From contig NZ_MNPW01000006.1 in NCBI RefSeq assembly GCF_001983175.1, positions 186,001-250,000 on the forward strand: DNA of 64,000 bases. Direction: 5' to 3'. This document shows positions 7,112 through 15,969 of this stretch, piece by piece; within the stretch, counting starts at the first letter, position 1; the number at the start of each line of letters is the position of its first letter. The position numbers and the translations under genes are program-made. The stretch comes from Pseudomonas cedrina subsp. cedrina (GTDB lineage: Bacteria; Pseudomonadota; Gammaproteobacteria; Pseudomonadales; Pseudomonadaceae). A model generated the notes under the pieces. That model was not told the origin of the DNA. It did not search any database and was given only the letters and a program-made list of their open reading frames with translations.

Positions 7112-9187
7112 ATGACTGAGCTGTCGCAGGTGTCGGTAACGGCACTCAAGGGTGTCGGTGAAGCCATGGCCGAGAAACTGGCCAAGGTCGGGTTGGAGAA
7201 CCTCCAGGACGTGCTGTTCCACCTGCCCCTGCGCTACCAGGACCGAACCCGCGTGGTGCCCATCGGCCAGTTGCGCCCAGGGCAGGACGCGGTGGTCGAG
7301 GGCACCGTCAGTGGCGCCGATGTGGTGATGGGCAAGCGCCGCAGCCTGGTGGTGCGCCTGCAGGACGGCACCGGCGGCCTGAGCCTGCGCTTCTATCACT
7401 TCAGCAACGCGCAAAAGGAAGGCCTCAAACGTGGCACCCGCGTGCGCTGCTACGGCGAAGCGCGGCCCGGTGCATCGGGCCTGGAGATCTATCACCCGGA
7501 ATACCGCGCCATCACTGGCGACGAACCGCCGCCGGTCGACACCACGCTCACACCGATCTACCCGCTCACCGAAGGCCTGACCCAGCAACGCCTGCGCCAA
7601 CTGTGCATGCAGACCCTGGCCCTGCTGGGCCCGAAAAGCCTGCCCGACTGGTTGCCCCTGGAACTAGCCCGCGACTATCAATTGGCGCCGCTGGACGATG
7701 CGATTCGCTACCTGCATCACCCGCCGGCCGATGCCGATGTCGACGAACTGGCACTGGGTCATCACTGGGCCCAGCACCGCCTGGCCTTTGAAGAACTGCT
7801 GACTCACCAACTGTCCCAGCAACGCCTGCGCGAAAGCATGCGTTCCCTGCGTGCGCCGGCGATGCCCAAGGCCACGCGCTTGCCTGCTCAATACCTGGCC
7901 AACCTGGGCTTTGCGCCGACAGGCGCCCAGCAGCGCGTCGGCAATGAAATCGCCTACGACCTCAGCCAGAACGAACCGATGCTGCGGCTGATCCAGGGCG
8001 ACGTCGGCGCAGGCAAAACCGTGGTCGCCGCCCTCGCCGCCCTGCAGGCCTTGGAAGCCGGTTACCAGGTGGCGCTGATGGCGCCCACCGAAATCCTTGC
8101 CGAGCAGCATTTCATCACCTTCAAGCGCTGGCTCGAACCGCTGGGCCTGGAGGTCGCGTGGCTGGCCGGCAAACTCAAGGGCAAGGTCCGCGCGGCGGCA
8201 CTGGAACAGATCGCCGGCGGTGCACCGATGGTGGTGGGCACCCACGCGCTGTTCCAGGATGAAGTACAGTTCAAGAACCTCGCCCTGGTGATCATCGACG
8301 AACAGCACCGCTTCGGCGTGCAACAGCGCCTGGCCCTGCGCCAGAAAGGGGTGGGCGGACGCATGAACCCGCACCAACTGATCATGACGGCCACGCCGAT
8401 CCCACGGACCCTGGCGATGAGTGCCTACGCCGACCTCGACACCTCGATTCTCGACGAACTGCCGCCAGGCCGCACGCCGGTCAACACCGTGCTGGTCACC
8501 GACACCCGGCGTGTCGAGGTGATCGAGCGCGTGCGCGGCGCCTGCGCCGAAGGCCGCCAGGCGTACTGGGTGTGCACGCTGATCGAGGAATCCGAAGAAC
8601 TGACCTGCCAGGCGGCCGAAACCACCTTTGAAGACCTCACCAGCGCCCTCGGTGAACTCAAGGTCGGGCTGATCCACGGCCGCATGAAACCTGCGGAAAA
8701 GGCGGCGGTGATGGCCGAATTCAAGGCGGGTAACCTGCAATTACTCGTGGCCACCACGGTGATCGAGGTGGGGGTGGACGTGCCCAACGCCAGCCTGATG
8801 ATCATCGAAAACCCGGAGCGCCTGGGCCTCGCGCAACTGCACCAGTTGCGCGGTCGTGTCGGCCGGGGCAGCGCGGCCAGCCATTGCGTGCTGCTCTACC
8901 ACCCGCCGTTGTCACAGATCGGCCGTCAGCGCCTGGGCATCATGCGTGAAACCAACGACGGTTTTGTCATCGCCGAAAAAGACCTCGAGCTGCGCGGCCC
9001 CGGCGAAATGCTCGGCACTCGCCAGACCGGCCTGCTGCAATTCAAGGTGGCCGACCTGATGCGCGACGCCGACTTGCTCCCCGCCGTGCGCGATGCGGCG
9101 CAAGCGTTGATGGAGCGCTGGCCGGAACATGTCAGCCCGTTGCTGGATCGCTGGCTCAGGCACGGGCAGCAATACGGTCAAGTGTGA
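7112..9187 (+). CDS. recG: ATP-dependent DNA helicase RecG
   Basis: A 691-residue superfamily 2 helicase of normal RecG length. The N-terminal wedge/OB domain (about 1-190, ALKGVGEAMAEKLAKVGL) grips branched DNA. Walker A GDVGAGKT is at residues 296-303, the DEQH box (VIIDEQHRFG) at about 395, the TATPIPRT motif at about 430, and motif VI QLRGRVGRG at about 575. RecG remodels stalled forks and Holliday junctions and limits R-loops. It lies directly behind oxyR. Confidence 0.97.
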   Translation: MTELSQVSVTALKGVGEAMAEKLAKVGLENLQDVLFHLPLRYQDRTRVVPIGQLRPGQDAVVEGTVSGADVVMGKRRSLVVRLQDGTGGLSLRFYHFSNAQKEGLKRGTRVRCYGEARPGASGLEIYHPEYRAITGDEPPPVDTTLTPIYPLTEGLTQQRLRQLCMQTLALLGPKSLPDWLPLELARDYQLAPLDDAIRYLHHPPADADVDELALGHHWAQHRLAFEELLTHQLSQQRLRESMRSLRAPAMPKATRLPAQYLANLGFAPTGAQQRVGNEIAYDLSQNEPMLRLIQGDVGAGKTVVAALAALQALEAGYQVALMAPTEILAEQHFITFKRWLEPLGLEVAWLAGKLKGKVRAAALEQIAGGAPMVVGTHALFQDEVQFKNLALVIIDEQHRFGVQQRLALRQKGVGGRMNPHQLIMTATPIPRTLAMSAYADLDTSILDELPPGRTPVNTVLVTDTRRVEVIERVRGACAEGRQAYWVCTLIEESEELTCQAAETTFEDLTSALGELKVGLIHGRMKPAEKAAVMAEFKAGNLQLLVATTVIEVGVDVPNASLMIIENPERLGLAQLHQLRGRVGRGSAASHCVLLYHPPLSQIGRQRLGIMRETNDGFVIAEKDLELRGPGEMLGTRQTGLLQFKVADLMRDADLLPAVRDAAQALMERWPEHVSPLLDRWLRHGQQYGQV

Positions 9188-9265
9188 CGCCCCGACGCAC
9201 TTAACCGACCTACAGGTGTGTCAAGCTGGTTATACTTCGACGACTGTACGAAATTGGATCAGGCC

Positions 9266-10666
9266 ATGTCAGAAGTCGCCCTCGCCACAGCCCCACTGAC
9301 CGCCCCGCCGGTCATTCGGGCTCTGCTCGCAAAACTCGCCGTCCCCTACGCGGAAGTCGCCGATCTACCGGGCCTGAATCCTGCACGAAAGGTCCAGGCC
9401 GTTTTGCTGGAAGACGCGGTGGGTGCGCTGATGGTGCTATTTCCGCAGAGCCAGTTGCTCGACCTCAACCGCCTCACCGAGCTCACCGGGCGCCGCCTCA
9501 CGGCCGTGTCGCCGGATCGCGTCAGGCGCATGTTGGACAAGCATGACCTGAGCCTGCTGCCGGGCCTGCCGCCCCTCACCAGTTCGCCGTGCCTGTACGA
9601 AGGCAGCCTGCTCGACGAGCCGAGCCTGCTGGTGCACTCGGGCGAAGCCGGGTTACTGCTGGACATCCCCAGCGACGCCTTCAAGACCATGCTCACCAAG
9701 GCCAGCGCCGCGCATTTTGGCGAGCCGCTGAGCAACATTCGTCCCAACCTCGACCGTCCGAACGACGACCGCGAGGAAATCACCCAGGCGATGCAGGCGT
9801 TCACCGCGCGCCGTATCCAGCAGCGCCTGGAAGCGACGATCGAGATCCCACCGCTGGCGGACACTGCGCAAAAGATCATCAAGCTGCGCGTCGACCCCAA
9901 CGCCACCATCGATGACATCACCAGCGTGGTGGAAACCGACCCCGCGCTGGCCGCGCAGGTCGTGAGCTGGGCGGCGTCGCCGTACTACGCGTCGCCGGGC
10001 AAGATCCGCTCGGTGGAAGACGCGATCGTGCGCGTGCTGGGTTTTGACCTGGTGATCAACCTGGCGCTGGGCCTGGCCTTGGGCAAGACCCTGAGCCTGC
10101 CCAAGGACCACCCGCACCAGGCCACGCCGTACTGGCACCAATCCATCTACACCGCCGCCGTGATCGAAGGCCTGACCCGCGCCATGCCCCGCGCCCAGCG
10201 CCCGGAAGCCGGCCTGACCTACCTGGCCGGCTTGCTGCACAACTTCGGTTATCTGCTGCTGGCCCACGTGTTCCCGCCGCACTTCTCGCTGATCTGCCGG
10301 CACCTGGAGGTCAACCCGCACCTGTGCCACAGCTACGTCGAGCAACACTTGCTGGGCATCAGCCGCGAACAGATCGGTGCCTGGCTGATGCGTTACTGGG
10401 ACATGCCGGACGAACTGTCCACCGCCCTGCGCTTCCAGCACGACCCGACGTACGACGGCCAATATGCCGAGTACCCGAACCTGGTGTGCCTGGCCGTGCG
10501 CCTGTTGCGCAGCCGCGGCATCGGCTCGGGGCCGGATGAAGCGATTCCGGATGCATTGCTGGAGCGGTTGGGGTTGAGCCGTGACAAGGCTGAGGAAGTG
10601 GTGGGCAAGGTGTTGGATGCAGAGGTGTTGTTGCGGGAGTTGGCGTCCCAGTTCAGCCAGGGCTGA
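9266..10666 (+). CDS. Fusion protein: YbaK/ProX-like tRNA-editing domain plus HDOD domain
   Basis: A 466-residue protein, started at the ATG giving MSEVALATAP; the upstream 16 residues are unlikely to be coding. Residues about 8-155 resemble the YbaK/aminoacyl-tRNA deacylase fold (ending in LPGLPPL and a DIPSDAFKTMLTKASA helix). From about 185 on lies an HDOD domain (IPPLADTAQKIIKLRVDPNATIDDITSVVETDPALAAQVVSWAAS, then LLHNFGYLLLAHVFP). HDOD proteins are signalling relatives of HD phosphohydrolases that usually lack activity. Whether the editing domain is catalytic is unknown. Monocistronic, with a REPIN following. Confidence 0.85.
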   Translation: MSEVALATAPLTAPPVIRALLAKLAVPYAEVADLPGLNPARKVQAVLLEDAVGALMVLFPQSQLLDLNRLTELTGRRLTAVSPDRVRRMLDKHDLSLLPGLPPLTSSPCLYEGSLLDEPSLLVHSGEAGLLLDIPSDAFKTMLTKASAAHFGEPLSNIRPNLDRPNDDREEITQAMQAFTARRIQQRLEATIEIPPLADTAQKIIKLRVDPNATIDDITSVVETDPALAAQVVSWAASPYYASPGKIRSVEDAIVRVLGFDLVINLALGLALGKTLSLPKDHPHQATPYWHQSIYTAAVIEGLTRAMPRAQRPEAGLTYLAGLLHNFGYLLLAHVFPPHFSLICRHLEVNPHLCHSYVEQHLLGISREQIGAWLMRYWDMPDELSTALRFQHDPTYDGQYAEYPNLVCLAVRLLRSRGIGSGPDEAIPDALLERLGLSRDKAEEVVGKVLDAEVLLRELASQFSQG

Positions 10667-10682
10667 ATCCGTCGCCTGTCGG

Positions 10683-10797
10683 ACCGCTATCGCAGGCAAG
10701 CCAGCTCCCACAATTAACCGCATTCCAAAGTTGGAACTCGGTCACCTGTGGGAGCTGGCTTGCCTGCGATGAATTCAACTCGGTCTGACTGAAGCCC
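10683..10797. repeat. REPIN-containing 115-bp segment, copy A
   Basis: Inverted REP halves (caggcaagccagctcccac at 10693 onward and its complement ending about 10768) with conserved loop and flanks. It matches 11462-11576 over 115 bp with no gaps and few substitutions. It lies just 3' of the minus-strand DUF3077 gene. Confidence 0.85.
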
Positions 10798-10808
10798 CTC
10801 AGCCCTAT

Positions 10809-11114
10809 TTACTGCGCAGCTGGTTTACCTGGCTCTACCGCCAGAAGCAGATCATCAAGAATCGCTTTGCCCATTTCGCACAGATAATGCGCGGCGAACG
10901 CGAACCTCTCCGCCCGGGGATCCATGGCGGCCTCAAGCGAGAGCATCTGCGCCAGGCCAAGCACATGCGCGGCGTGTTCGACAGCTTCCCGAAGCGGGAC
11001 GCCTGCGTTTACACGGAAGAGCTTTAAATCGCTTTTGTTCTCGCCACAGTCTGCGAAGGTGGCGGCGCCAATGGTTTTTGTTGAGGTGAGGGTAAAAGGT
11101 GTTTCGTAAGGCAT
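10809..11114 (-). CDS. DUF3077-like small protein
   Basis: A 101-residue protein from the ATG giving MPYETPFTLT, which has a good AAGGGAG Shine-Dalgarno. The open frame extends 68 codons upstream, but that part covers a structured leader and looks non-coding. The core FRVNAGVPLREAVEHAAHVLGLAQMLSLEAAMDPRAERFAFAAHYLCEMGKAILDDL matches the Pseudomonas family I know as DUF3077, whose function is unknown. It is all-helical by eye, has no signal peptide and is probably cytoplasmic. It is bracketed by two copies of a 115-bp REPIN segment. An attenuator-like hairpin lies just upstream. Confidence 0.7.
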   Translation of the reverse strand: MPYETPFTLTSTKTIGAATFADCGENKSDLKLFRVNAGVPLREAVEHAAHVLGLAQMLSLEAAMDPRAERFAFAAHYLCEMGKAILDDLLLAVEPGKPAAQ

Positions 11115-11138
11115 AACTAACTCCCTTTGCATGAACAA

Positions 11139-11187
11139 AAAGAGCTGCCCCGAACGTTTCCAGGCGAAAGGTGGCAGCTGTACGCGG
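11139..11187 (-). promoter_or_regulatory. Leader hairpin with U-tract upstream of the DUF3077 gene
   Basis: In the minus-strand transcript AGCTGCC and GGCAGCT (plus-strand 11151-11157 and 11181-11187) can pair around a 23-nt loop. They are followed directly by CTTTTTG and then, about 25 nt later, the start codon. This looks like an intrinsic terminator placed in a 5' leader. The rest of the 347-bp gap up to 11461 shows a smaller hairpin (gtcgct/agcgac, 11335-11353) but no gene. Confidence 0.45.
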
Positions 11188-11461
11188 GCTGGAAACCGAG
11201 GCAAAAGGAACCCGGCAGACCCGAGGGTCTCCCACGCACAGCCGCCAAAAAGCACAAACATCAGGCATAAAAAAAGCGCCTGCTGATTGTTTGACGACGC
11301 TGTAGCGTCCTTAAGCATCGGGTTTCCAGGCCCGGTCGCTGATGAGCAGCGACGCGAGGGAGGTTAGCGCGATGGGCTTTGGGCTGCAACTTGTAGAGTG
11401 AGTAGGATCTTTCTGGTTGATGCGAAGGCGGTGAGCCAGGGACAACTCTGTTGCTTGTTAC

Positions 11462-11576
11462 ACCGCTATCGCAGGCAAGCCAGCTCCCACAATTGACCGC
11501 ATTCCAAAGTTGGAACACCGCCACCTGTGGGAGCTGGCTTGCCTGCGATGAAGTCACCTCGGCCTGACTGAAGCCC
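11462..11576. repeat. REPIN-containing 115-bp segment, copy B
   Basis: Gap-free near-duplicate of 10683-10797. The last base coincides with the end of the following minus-strand gene, so the repeat runs right up to its stop codon. Confidence 0.85.
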
Positions 11577-11950
11577 TACTTCTTTTTCTTCGGCTTCAAA
11601 TACTTGGTCAACCCCTGGAACCAGATCACCAGCGCCGGGTTGCCCTTGATCTGGATCGATTTGTCCTGGATTCCCGTCATGAACGCCAGTTGCTTGTTCT
11701 TCGCCTGCAGCGTGGCGAAGCCATAGGCGGCATCCTTGAAGGCAATAGCAAACGCCGGCGCAGGGTGGACACCCGAGCGGCTGGTGATGCGCTGGTCTTT
11801 GACGATGAAGTGGCGGGCAACCTTGCCGTCGAGGGTCTGCAGCTGGAAGGCCAGGTCTTTGTCACCCAGTTGCTGCTGGAAGGCAGGATTGGTGCGGCTG
11901 GCTTTGCCCATCATCAGGCCCAGCACCCACAACAGAAGACGAAATTTCAT
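11576..11950 (-). CDS. Small protein of unknown function, SCP2-like
   Basis: A 124-residue protein from the second Met (MKFRLLLWVLGLMMGKAS). It has a hydrophobic N-terminus and a strongly basic tail (YLKPKKKK). The middle part (LAFQLQTLDGKVARHFIVKDQRITSRSG, then AFAIAFKDAAYGFATLQAKNKQLAFMTGIQDKSIQIKGNPALVIWFQGL) resembles the sterol-carrier-protein-2 type lipid-binding fold. I recall relatives being labelled helicase in databases, but no helicase motif is present. It is conserved in Pseudomonas. Function not known. Confidence 0.7.
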   Translation of the reverse strand: MKFRLLLWVLGLMMGKASRTNPAFQQQLGDKDLAFQLQTLDGKVARHFIVKDQRITSRSGVHPAPAFAIAFKDAAYGFATLQAKNKQLAFMTGIQDKSIQIKGNPALVIWFQGLTKYLKPKKKK

Positions 11951-12008
11951 GCACACGGCCTCGGTGTAATTATTGAGTGGCCGCAGCAGTTTAACGATTT
12001 GCTAAAAG

Positions 12009-12052
12009 AACGCCACCGATCTTGCGCATTAGCGGAAGATCGGCTGGCGTTT
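12009..12052 (-). terminator. Terminator of the fha-tagQ operon
   Basis: Long stem of about 15 bp with one bulge (aacgcca-ccgatctt at 12009-12023 against aagatcggctggcgtt at 12036-12051). On the minus strand it is followed by TTCTTTTAG, 23 bp after the tagQ stop codon. Confidence 0.75.
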
Positions 12053-12074
12053 GACGCTTATAGCAGCATGTTAC

Positions 12075-12998
12075 TTAAACGTTAGGGCACGGCACTGGCG
12101 CCCAGTCGGCCAGGTTTGGATTGGTGCAGTTGAGTTTGAGCTGCGAATCACCCGCGCTGGCAACCTGTTTGCTTTCAGCTTGCTTGGCCTGCACGGTCTG
12201 GAGGCTCTTCTCGGTGGTCACTGCTTCTTGTGGCACCACTGGCAATTCTTTCTTTTTCGCCGGTTTGACGATTTTCTTGCCTTTGGCCGGCGGAGTCACC
12301 GATGTGGTGTCGGCGGTGGCGACGGTGACCACGTCGGCACGTTGTACGCCGACCTGCTGCAGGTCTTTCTCGTATGCCTGGGTGTAGTTGTTGAGGTCTT
12401 CGGCGGCTTTGCCGTTGACCGCGACGATCAGGTCATTGGACTCTTTCAGGCCCGAAACGATTTCCGCCAGGCGCTTGCGGCCTTCGCTGTCGTTGACAGT
12501 CTTGGCCTTGCGGTCGGCCACCAGCTTGGTGAACGCGTTCTGATAGCACTGCTGCGACGCCTTGGCGTAAGCGGTGCTGCGGTCGATGTCGGAGGCGCGT
12601 TTGTTGACGTCAGTCGCGTAGGACGCAATGCGTTGATTGTCATCGGCGATCTGCTTCTGACGCTCGGTGTAGTAACCCGCAGCGCCGCCCGCCAGGGCGC
12701 CGCCGGCGGCACCGATGGCCGCGTTACGACCGCGTTTTTCTTTGTCGCCGGTCAATGCACCGAGCAATGCACCGCCCGCCGCGCCGATGGCCGCGCCGGT
12801 CACGACCGACTGGGTCATGTTCGAATCGGTCGCACGCAAGTGCTGCACCGGCTCGTAGCAGTTGGGGTAGTACTCGACCTTGGTGCTCGACGCGACCTTG
12901 GAGGCCGGCGACGTGGCGCAACCGGTCAGCACAGTGCTGAAACCGGCCGCGATCAGCAGCAAGTGACGCTTGGAAACCGCCTTACGGGAAAAAAGCAT
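12075..12998 (-). CDS. tagQ: T6SS-associated outer-membrane lipoprotein TagQ
   Basis: A 307-residue lipoprotein from MLFSRKAVSK, with the lipobox FSTVLTGCAT. It has a glycine-zipper region (about 68-112: GAAIGAAGGALLGALTGD and a second similar stretch, ending in AGGAAGYYTERQ), as in membrane-inserting lipoproteins, then a helical segment and a Lys/Pro-rich stretch. In P. aeruginosa H1-T6SS, TagQ anchors TagR to the outer membrane in the pathway that activates the kinase PpkA. Identity rests on position (last gene after ppkA-tagT-tagS-tagR) plus lipoprotein character. Confidence 0.8.
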   Translation of the reverse strand: MLFSRKAVSKRHLLLIAAGFSTVLTGCATSPASKVASSTKVEYYPNCYEPVQHLRATDSNMTQSVVTGAAIGAAGGALLGALTGDKEKRGRNAAIGAAGGALAGGAAGYYTERQKQIADDNQRIASYATDVNKRASDIDRSTAYAKASQQCYQNAFTKLVADRKAKTVNDSEGRKRLAEIVSGLKESNDLIVAVNGKAAEDLNNYTQAYEKDLQQVGVQRADVVTVATADTTSVTPPAKGKKIVKPAKKKELPVVPQEAVTTEKSLQTVQAKQAESKQVASAGDSQLKLNCTNPNLADWAPVPCPNV

Positions 12999-13082
12999 AG
13001 GTGTGTTCTCGTTTAAGTTTGACTTGCCCAGCACGGCCCACCGCCGCCTGAGTCCCTTCCAAGCTCGCCATACAGCCAGCGA

Positions 13083-14792
13083 TCATCGCTGACCGCTCGC
13101 TGCGAGCAATTCCTTCAAGATCGTTGCCGGGTCGGCCCGCTGTTGCTTGCGGTAGTCGCCGACATGGCGAACGAACAGTGTTGCGCGCGTTACCAGGCTC
13201 TTGCCGAGCACAGGCTTGCGATCCAACTCTTCCTTGATCCGTTGAAACTGCGCCTGGATCACCGCATCGGTGTAGCGCGTGCCGGTGGCCAGGTTGTCGA
13301 TATAGATCGCCACCGCGCCGTCGAGGGCGCTGCGGCCATTGGCAAGGGCTATGTCAAACAGCTTCGCGCTGGGCTCATCCTTGGCGTCGATGGCCTGCTG
13401 TCGGCTCTTTTGCAGGTTGGCCAGGCGGATGTTGTAGTTGGCGATGGTCTCCGCCACCAGGGCGGCCGACTGAATCAGGTTGCCCGCCGCTTCCTCGCGT
13501 TGCTGGGCGATCAGCGAGACGTTGCGCTTGAGCTCTTCGTTGACCAGCCCCAACTCGGCTTGCAGCTTGGGGTCGACGCTGGCGGCGATAATGCTGTCCA
13601 GGCGCTTGGTCGGGTCCTGGGCGTCATCGATGGCATCGGTCAGCGACGCCAGGCGGCCCTCTTTCTGCCACTGGGCGAACAGCTCCTTGTAGCGCGAACG
13701 CGGCGCCGACAGCGCGCCAATCGCCACCCGGAAGCCGGTGGTCTCGTTGCTTTGCTCGGTGCCGTCGGCAGCGAACAATGGGTATTCGCGGCGCATGCCG
13801 GTGAACAACGTGCCCTCGCCTTCCAGGTAATTGCCGCCCTTGACCACAAAGCCGCCATAGGTGCCCTGGCGACGCCCGGCGTGCACCAGTTGGAACGACT
13901 CCTGGACCATTTCCGCCGCGTTGCCGATCACATCGAACAGGCCGATCGGGTTGGGCAATTTGGTGCCGATGGGCATCAGGCGCGCGGCCTGGCCGGTGCC
14001 GCCGGCGACCTGATTGAACACGGCGTAATCGCCGAGCGGGCCGTCGCTTTCGCTGCCTTCGACGCGGCGCGGGAACAGCCGCCCTTCCAGGTCCTGACGG
14101 CTCACGGCCTGGCCACCGCGTGCGGCGAATTCCCATTCCACTTCGGTAGGCAGGCGCACGAAACCCAGGCCGCCGTCTTCGGCCGACGAACCGCGTCCAC
14201 TCACCGGCAACAGCTCGCGGTGGTATTTCATCAACCAGGCGCTGTATACCGCCGAGAAACGCTCGGCTTCAAAGCGCGACAGCTTCACCTTGGGTAAACG
14301 CCCAGCCATGCCAGTGGGTGCATCGCACGCCGGCGCCGGCTCGCCGCTGGCCAGGGACTGCGCCTGGGACATGACCTGGGCGTACTGGCGCGCAGTCACT
14401 TCGTACTTGCCGATGAAGTACAGCATGGGCTTGAGCGGGGTCTTGGCGTCGGTCTTCGGCATCAGCGGCGCGACGACTTTATTCCAGTCCTTGGGCAAGT
14501 CCTTGAGGGTGAACTGGCCGTTGATGAAATCGCGGCGGTAACCGGAAATAAACGACTGCTGATAGCCCGCCTCACCTTCGGAAAACGGGTAGCCGAGGCT
14601 GATCTCGCGGTCGTCCAGGGTGCCCTGGGCCAATACGTAGGCATAGCGGAACACCATATTGCCTTCGCACGGCAGCGGCAGGCTCACGTCATCCGGCAAC
14701 GGCTTGGGGTTGTCGAGCTTGTCGCTCGCTTCATCGGCCCAGGCCATCGAAGCCAGGGTCAGCGCCACACAGGCGCCCAGTAACTTATACAT
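13083..14792 (-). CDS. tagR: T6SS regulator TagR, formylglycine-generating-enzyme-like
   Basis: A 569-residue periplasmic protein. It is started at MYKLLGACVALTLASMAWADE, a typical signal peptide; the longer frame adds 28 residues within tagS. An FGE-sulfatase (SUMF1-like) fold is read from about 140-390 (GKYEVTARQYAQVM, RLPTEVEWEFAARGG, DVIGNAAEMVQESF, VVKGGNYLEGEG, ETTGFRVAIG). A coiled helical C-terminus (about 400-569) follows. In the H1-T6SS TagR promotes PpkA activation. It overlaps tagS by 8 nt. Confidence 0.88.
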   Translation of the reverse strand: MYKLLGACVALTLASMAWADEASDKLDNPKPLPDDVSLPLPCEGNMVFRYAYVLAQGTLDDREISLGYPFSEGEAGYQQSFISGYRRDFINGQFTLKDLPKDWNKVVAPLMPKTDAKTPLKPMLYFIGKYEVTARQYAQVMSQAQSLASGEPAPACDAPTGMAGRLPKVKLSRFEAERFSAVYSAWLMKYHRELLPVSGRGSSAEDGGLGFVRLPTEVEWEFAARGGQAVSRQDLEGRLFPRRVEGSESDGPLGDYAVFNQVAGGTGQAARLMPIGTKLPNPIGLFDVIGNAAEMVQESFQLVHAGRRQGTYGGFVVKGGNYLEGEGTLFTGMRREYPLFAADGTEQSNETTGFRVAIGALSAPRSRYKELFAQWQKEGRLASLTDAIDDAQDPTKRLDSIIAASVDPKLQAELGLVNEELKRNVSLIAQQREEAAGNLIQSAALVAETIANYNIRLANLQKSRQQAIDAKDEPSAKLFDIALANGRSALDGAVAIYIDNLATGTRYTDAVIQAQFQRIKEELDRKPVLGKSLVTRATLFVRHVGDYRKQQRADPATILKELLAASGQR

Positions 14793-15969
14793 CTCTGATT
14801 CCTTCAGAAGCCTGGATACGCGCCACTCGCCAACCGCCACAGGCCGCCGCCACGGCGCTGACGCCGAGGACTGCAACCAGGGCCAGGCCGTAATGATGCG
14901 CCAGCAGGCGGCTGGCGTGTTCGCCCGGCACCTGCACGAATAATTTATTCAAACCCGCCTCGGCCAGGCCATACAGCCCGGCGCTGAGCACGGCGGCAAA
15001 GCCTGCGCTATAGAGCGCCTGCAGCACCACAAACAACAACAGCCCACCGGTGGAAAACCCCAACAGGCGCAACACCGACAATTCCCGCCGCTTGCGCGCC
15101 ACCGCTGCCAGCGCGCCAGCAAAGATCGCCGCGAATGCCCCGGCCAGCGCCAGCCCACAGATTACCCAAAACACAATCGACAGATTGCGGCTCAACGACT
15201 GCACCTGCGCGATGGTCTGCGCCTGGGTCGACACCAGCAGATTCTGCCCGGCGAAAAACACGCGCAGCGGCTCCACGTCGGTGAGGCTGCGCGCATACAG
15301 GCGAAACGCCGGATACACACGCTGCTCGCTCACACCCACCTCATCGCCGGCCCACCCCAATGTCGGTACTGCACGGCCATCGCGGTAATCTTCAACGGCT
15401 TCCAGCAGCCGCAAATCGGCAAACAACCCGTCACGGGCAAAGGCTTCCAACGGCAGTACCGCCAGCACCTGCACGCCTGTGCGCTGGGCCTCCACGCGCC
15501 CCGCCACTTGCCGCGCAAAGCTGGCTTGCAGCCAATCCCCAGGCCGCGCGGCCAGCTTCTCGGCGGCGGTGTGGCTCAATACGATCTGGTCCAGGCCCCT
15601 TGGCACCGGTAGGCCGGCGAGCAATGGGTCACCGGTCGCGGTCGGCAGCATTTCCAGGGCCAACGTCCCCACCTGCGCCGTCGCCGCAATCTGCCGCGTA
15701 CGCGGTAACGCAAACGCCACATCAGTGCGCTGGCCGAGTTGCTCGATAAAGACGCTGCTGAATCGACCACCGCCCAGCGGAATAATTTCACGGGTGGCGG
15801 GGTCGGTCTGCAAACGTTCGGTCAAACTGCTAACCAGTCCAAACTTCAGGCCGAATAACACCAGCAACGGCGCGATGACGGCGACCAGCGCCAGTACCGA
15901 ACAGGCGGACAGCCAGGCATCGTTGCGATAGTCCTGCCAGGCCAGCGACGTCACCAGACCGATGCGCAT
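14785..15969 (-). CDS. tagS: T6SS-associated ABC transporter permease TagS
   Basis: A 394-residue FtsX/LolC-type permease. One N-terminal membrane helix (about 20-45, SACSVLALVAVIAPLLVLFGLKFGLV) and three C-terminal helices (about 275-300, 325-350 and 360-385) surround a large periplasmic domain. With TagT it forms an ABC complex in the inner membrane that, in P. aeruginosa, acts in the TagQRST surveillance pathway upstream of PpkA. The start at MRIGLVTSLAW gives a TGATG overlap with tagT. Confidence 0.88.
   Translation of the reverse strand: MRIGLVTSLAWQDYRNDAWLSACSVLALVAVIAPLLVLFGLKFGLVSSLTERLQTDPATREIIPLGGGRFSSVFIEQLGQRTDVAFALPRTRQIAATAQVGTLALEMLPTATGDPLLAGLPVPRGLDQIVLSHTAAEKLAARPGDWLQASFARQVAGRVEAQRTGVQVLAVLPLEAFARDGLFADLRLLEAVEDYRDGRAVPTLGWAGDEVGVSEQRVYPAFRLYARSLTDVEPLRVFFAGQNLLVSTQAQTIAQVQSLSRNLSIVFWVICGLALAGAFAAIFAGALAAVARKRRELSVLRLLGFSTGGLLLFVVLQALYSAGFAAVLSAGLYGLAEAGLNKLFVQVPGEHASRLLAHHYGLALVAVLGVSAVAAACGGWRVARIQASEGIRDV

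Noticed and set aside
11115..11318. In-frame upstream extension of the DUF3077 gene with a hydrophobic stretch
   Set aside because: It translates the hairpin leader, and the internal ATG has a strong Shine-Dalgarno and starts the conserved part.
11576..11950. Helicase label for the small basic protein
   Set aside because: 124 residues with no Walker or DEAD-type motif; the SCP2-like reading fits better.
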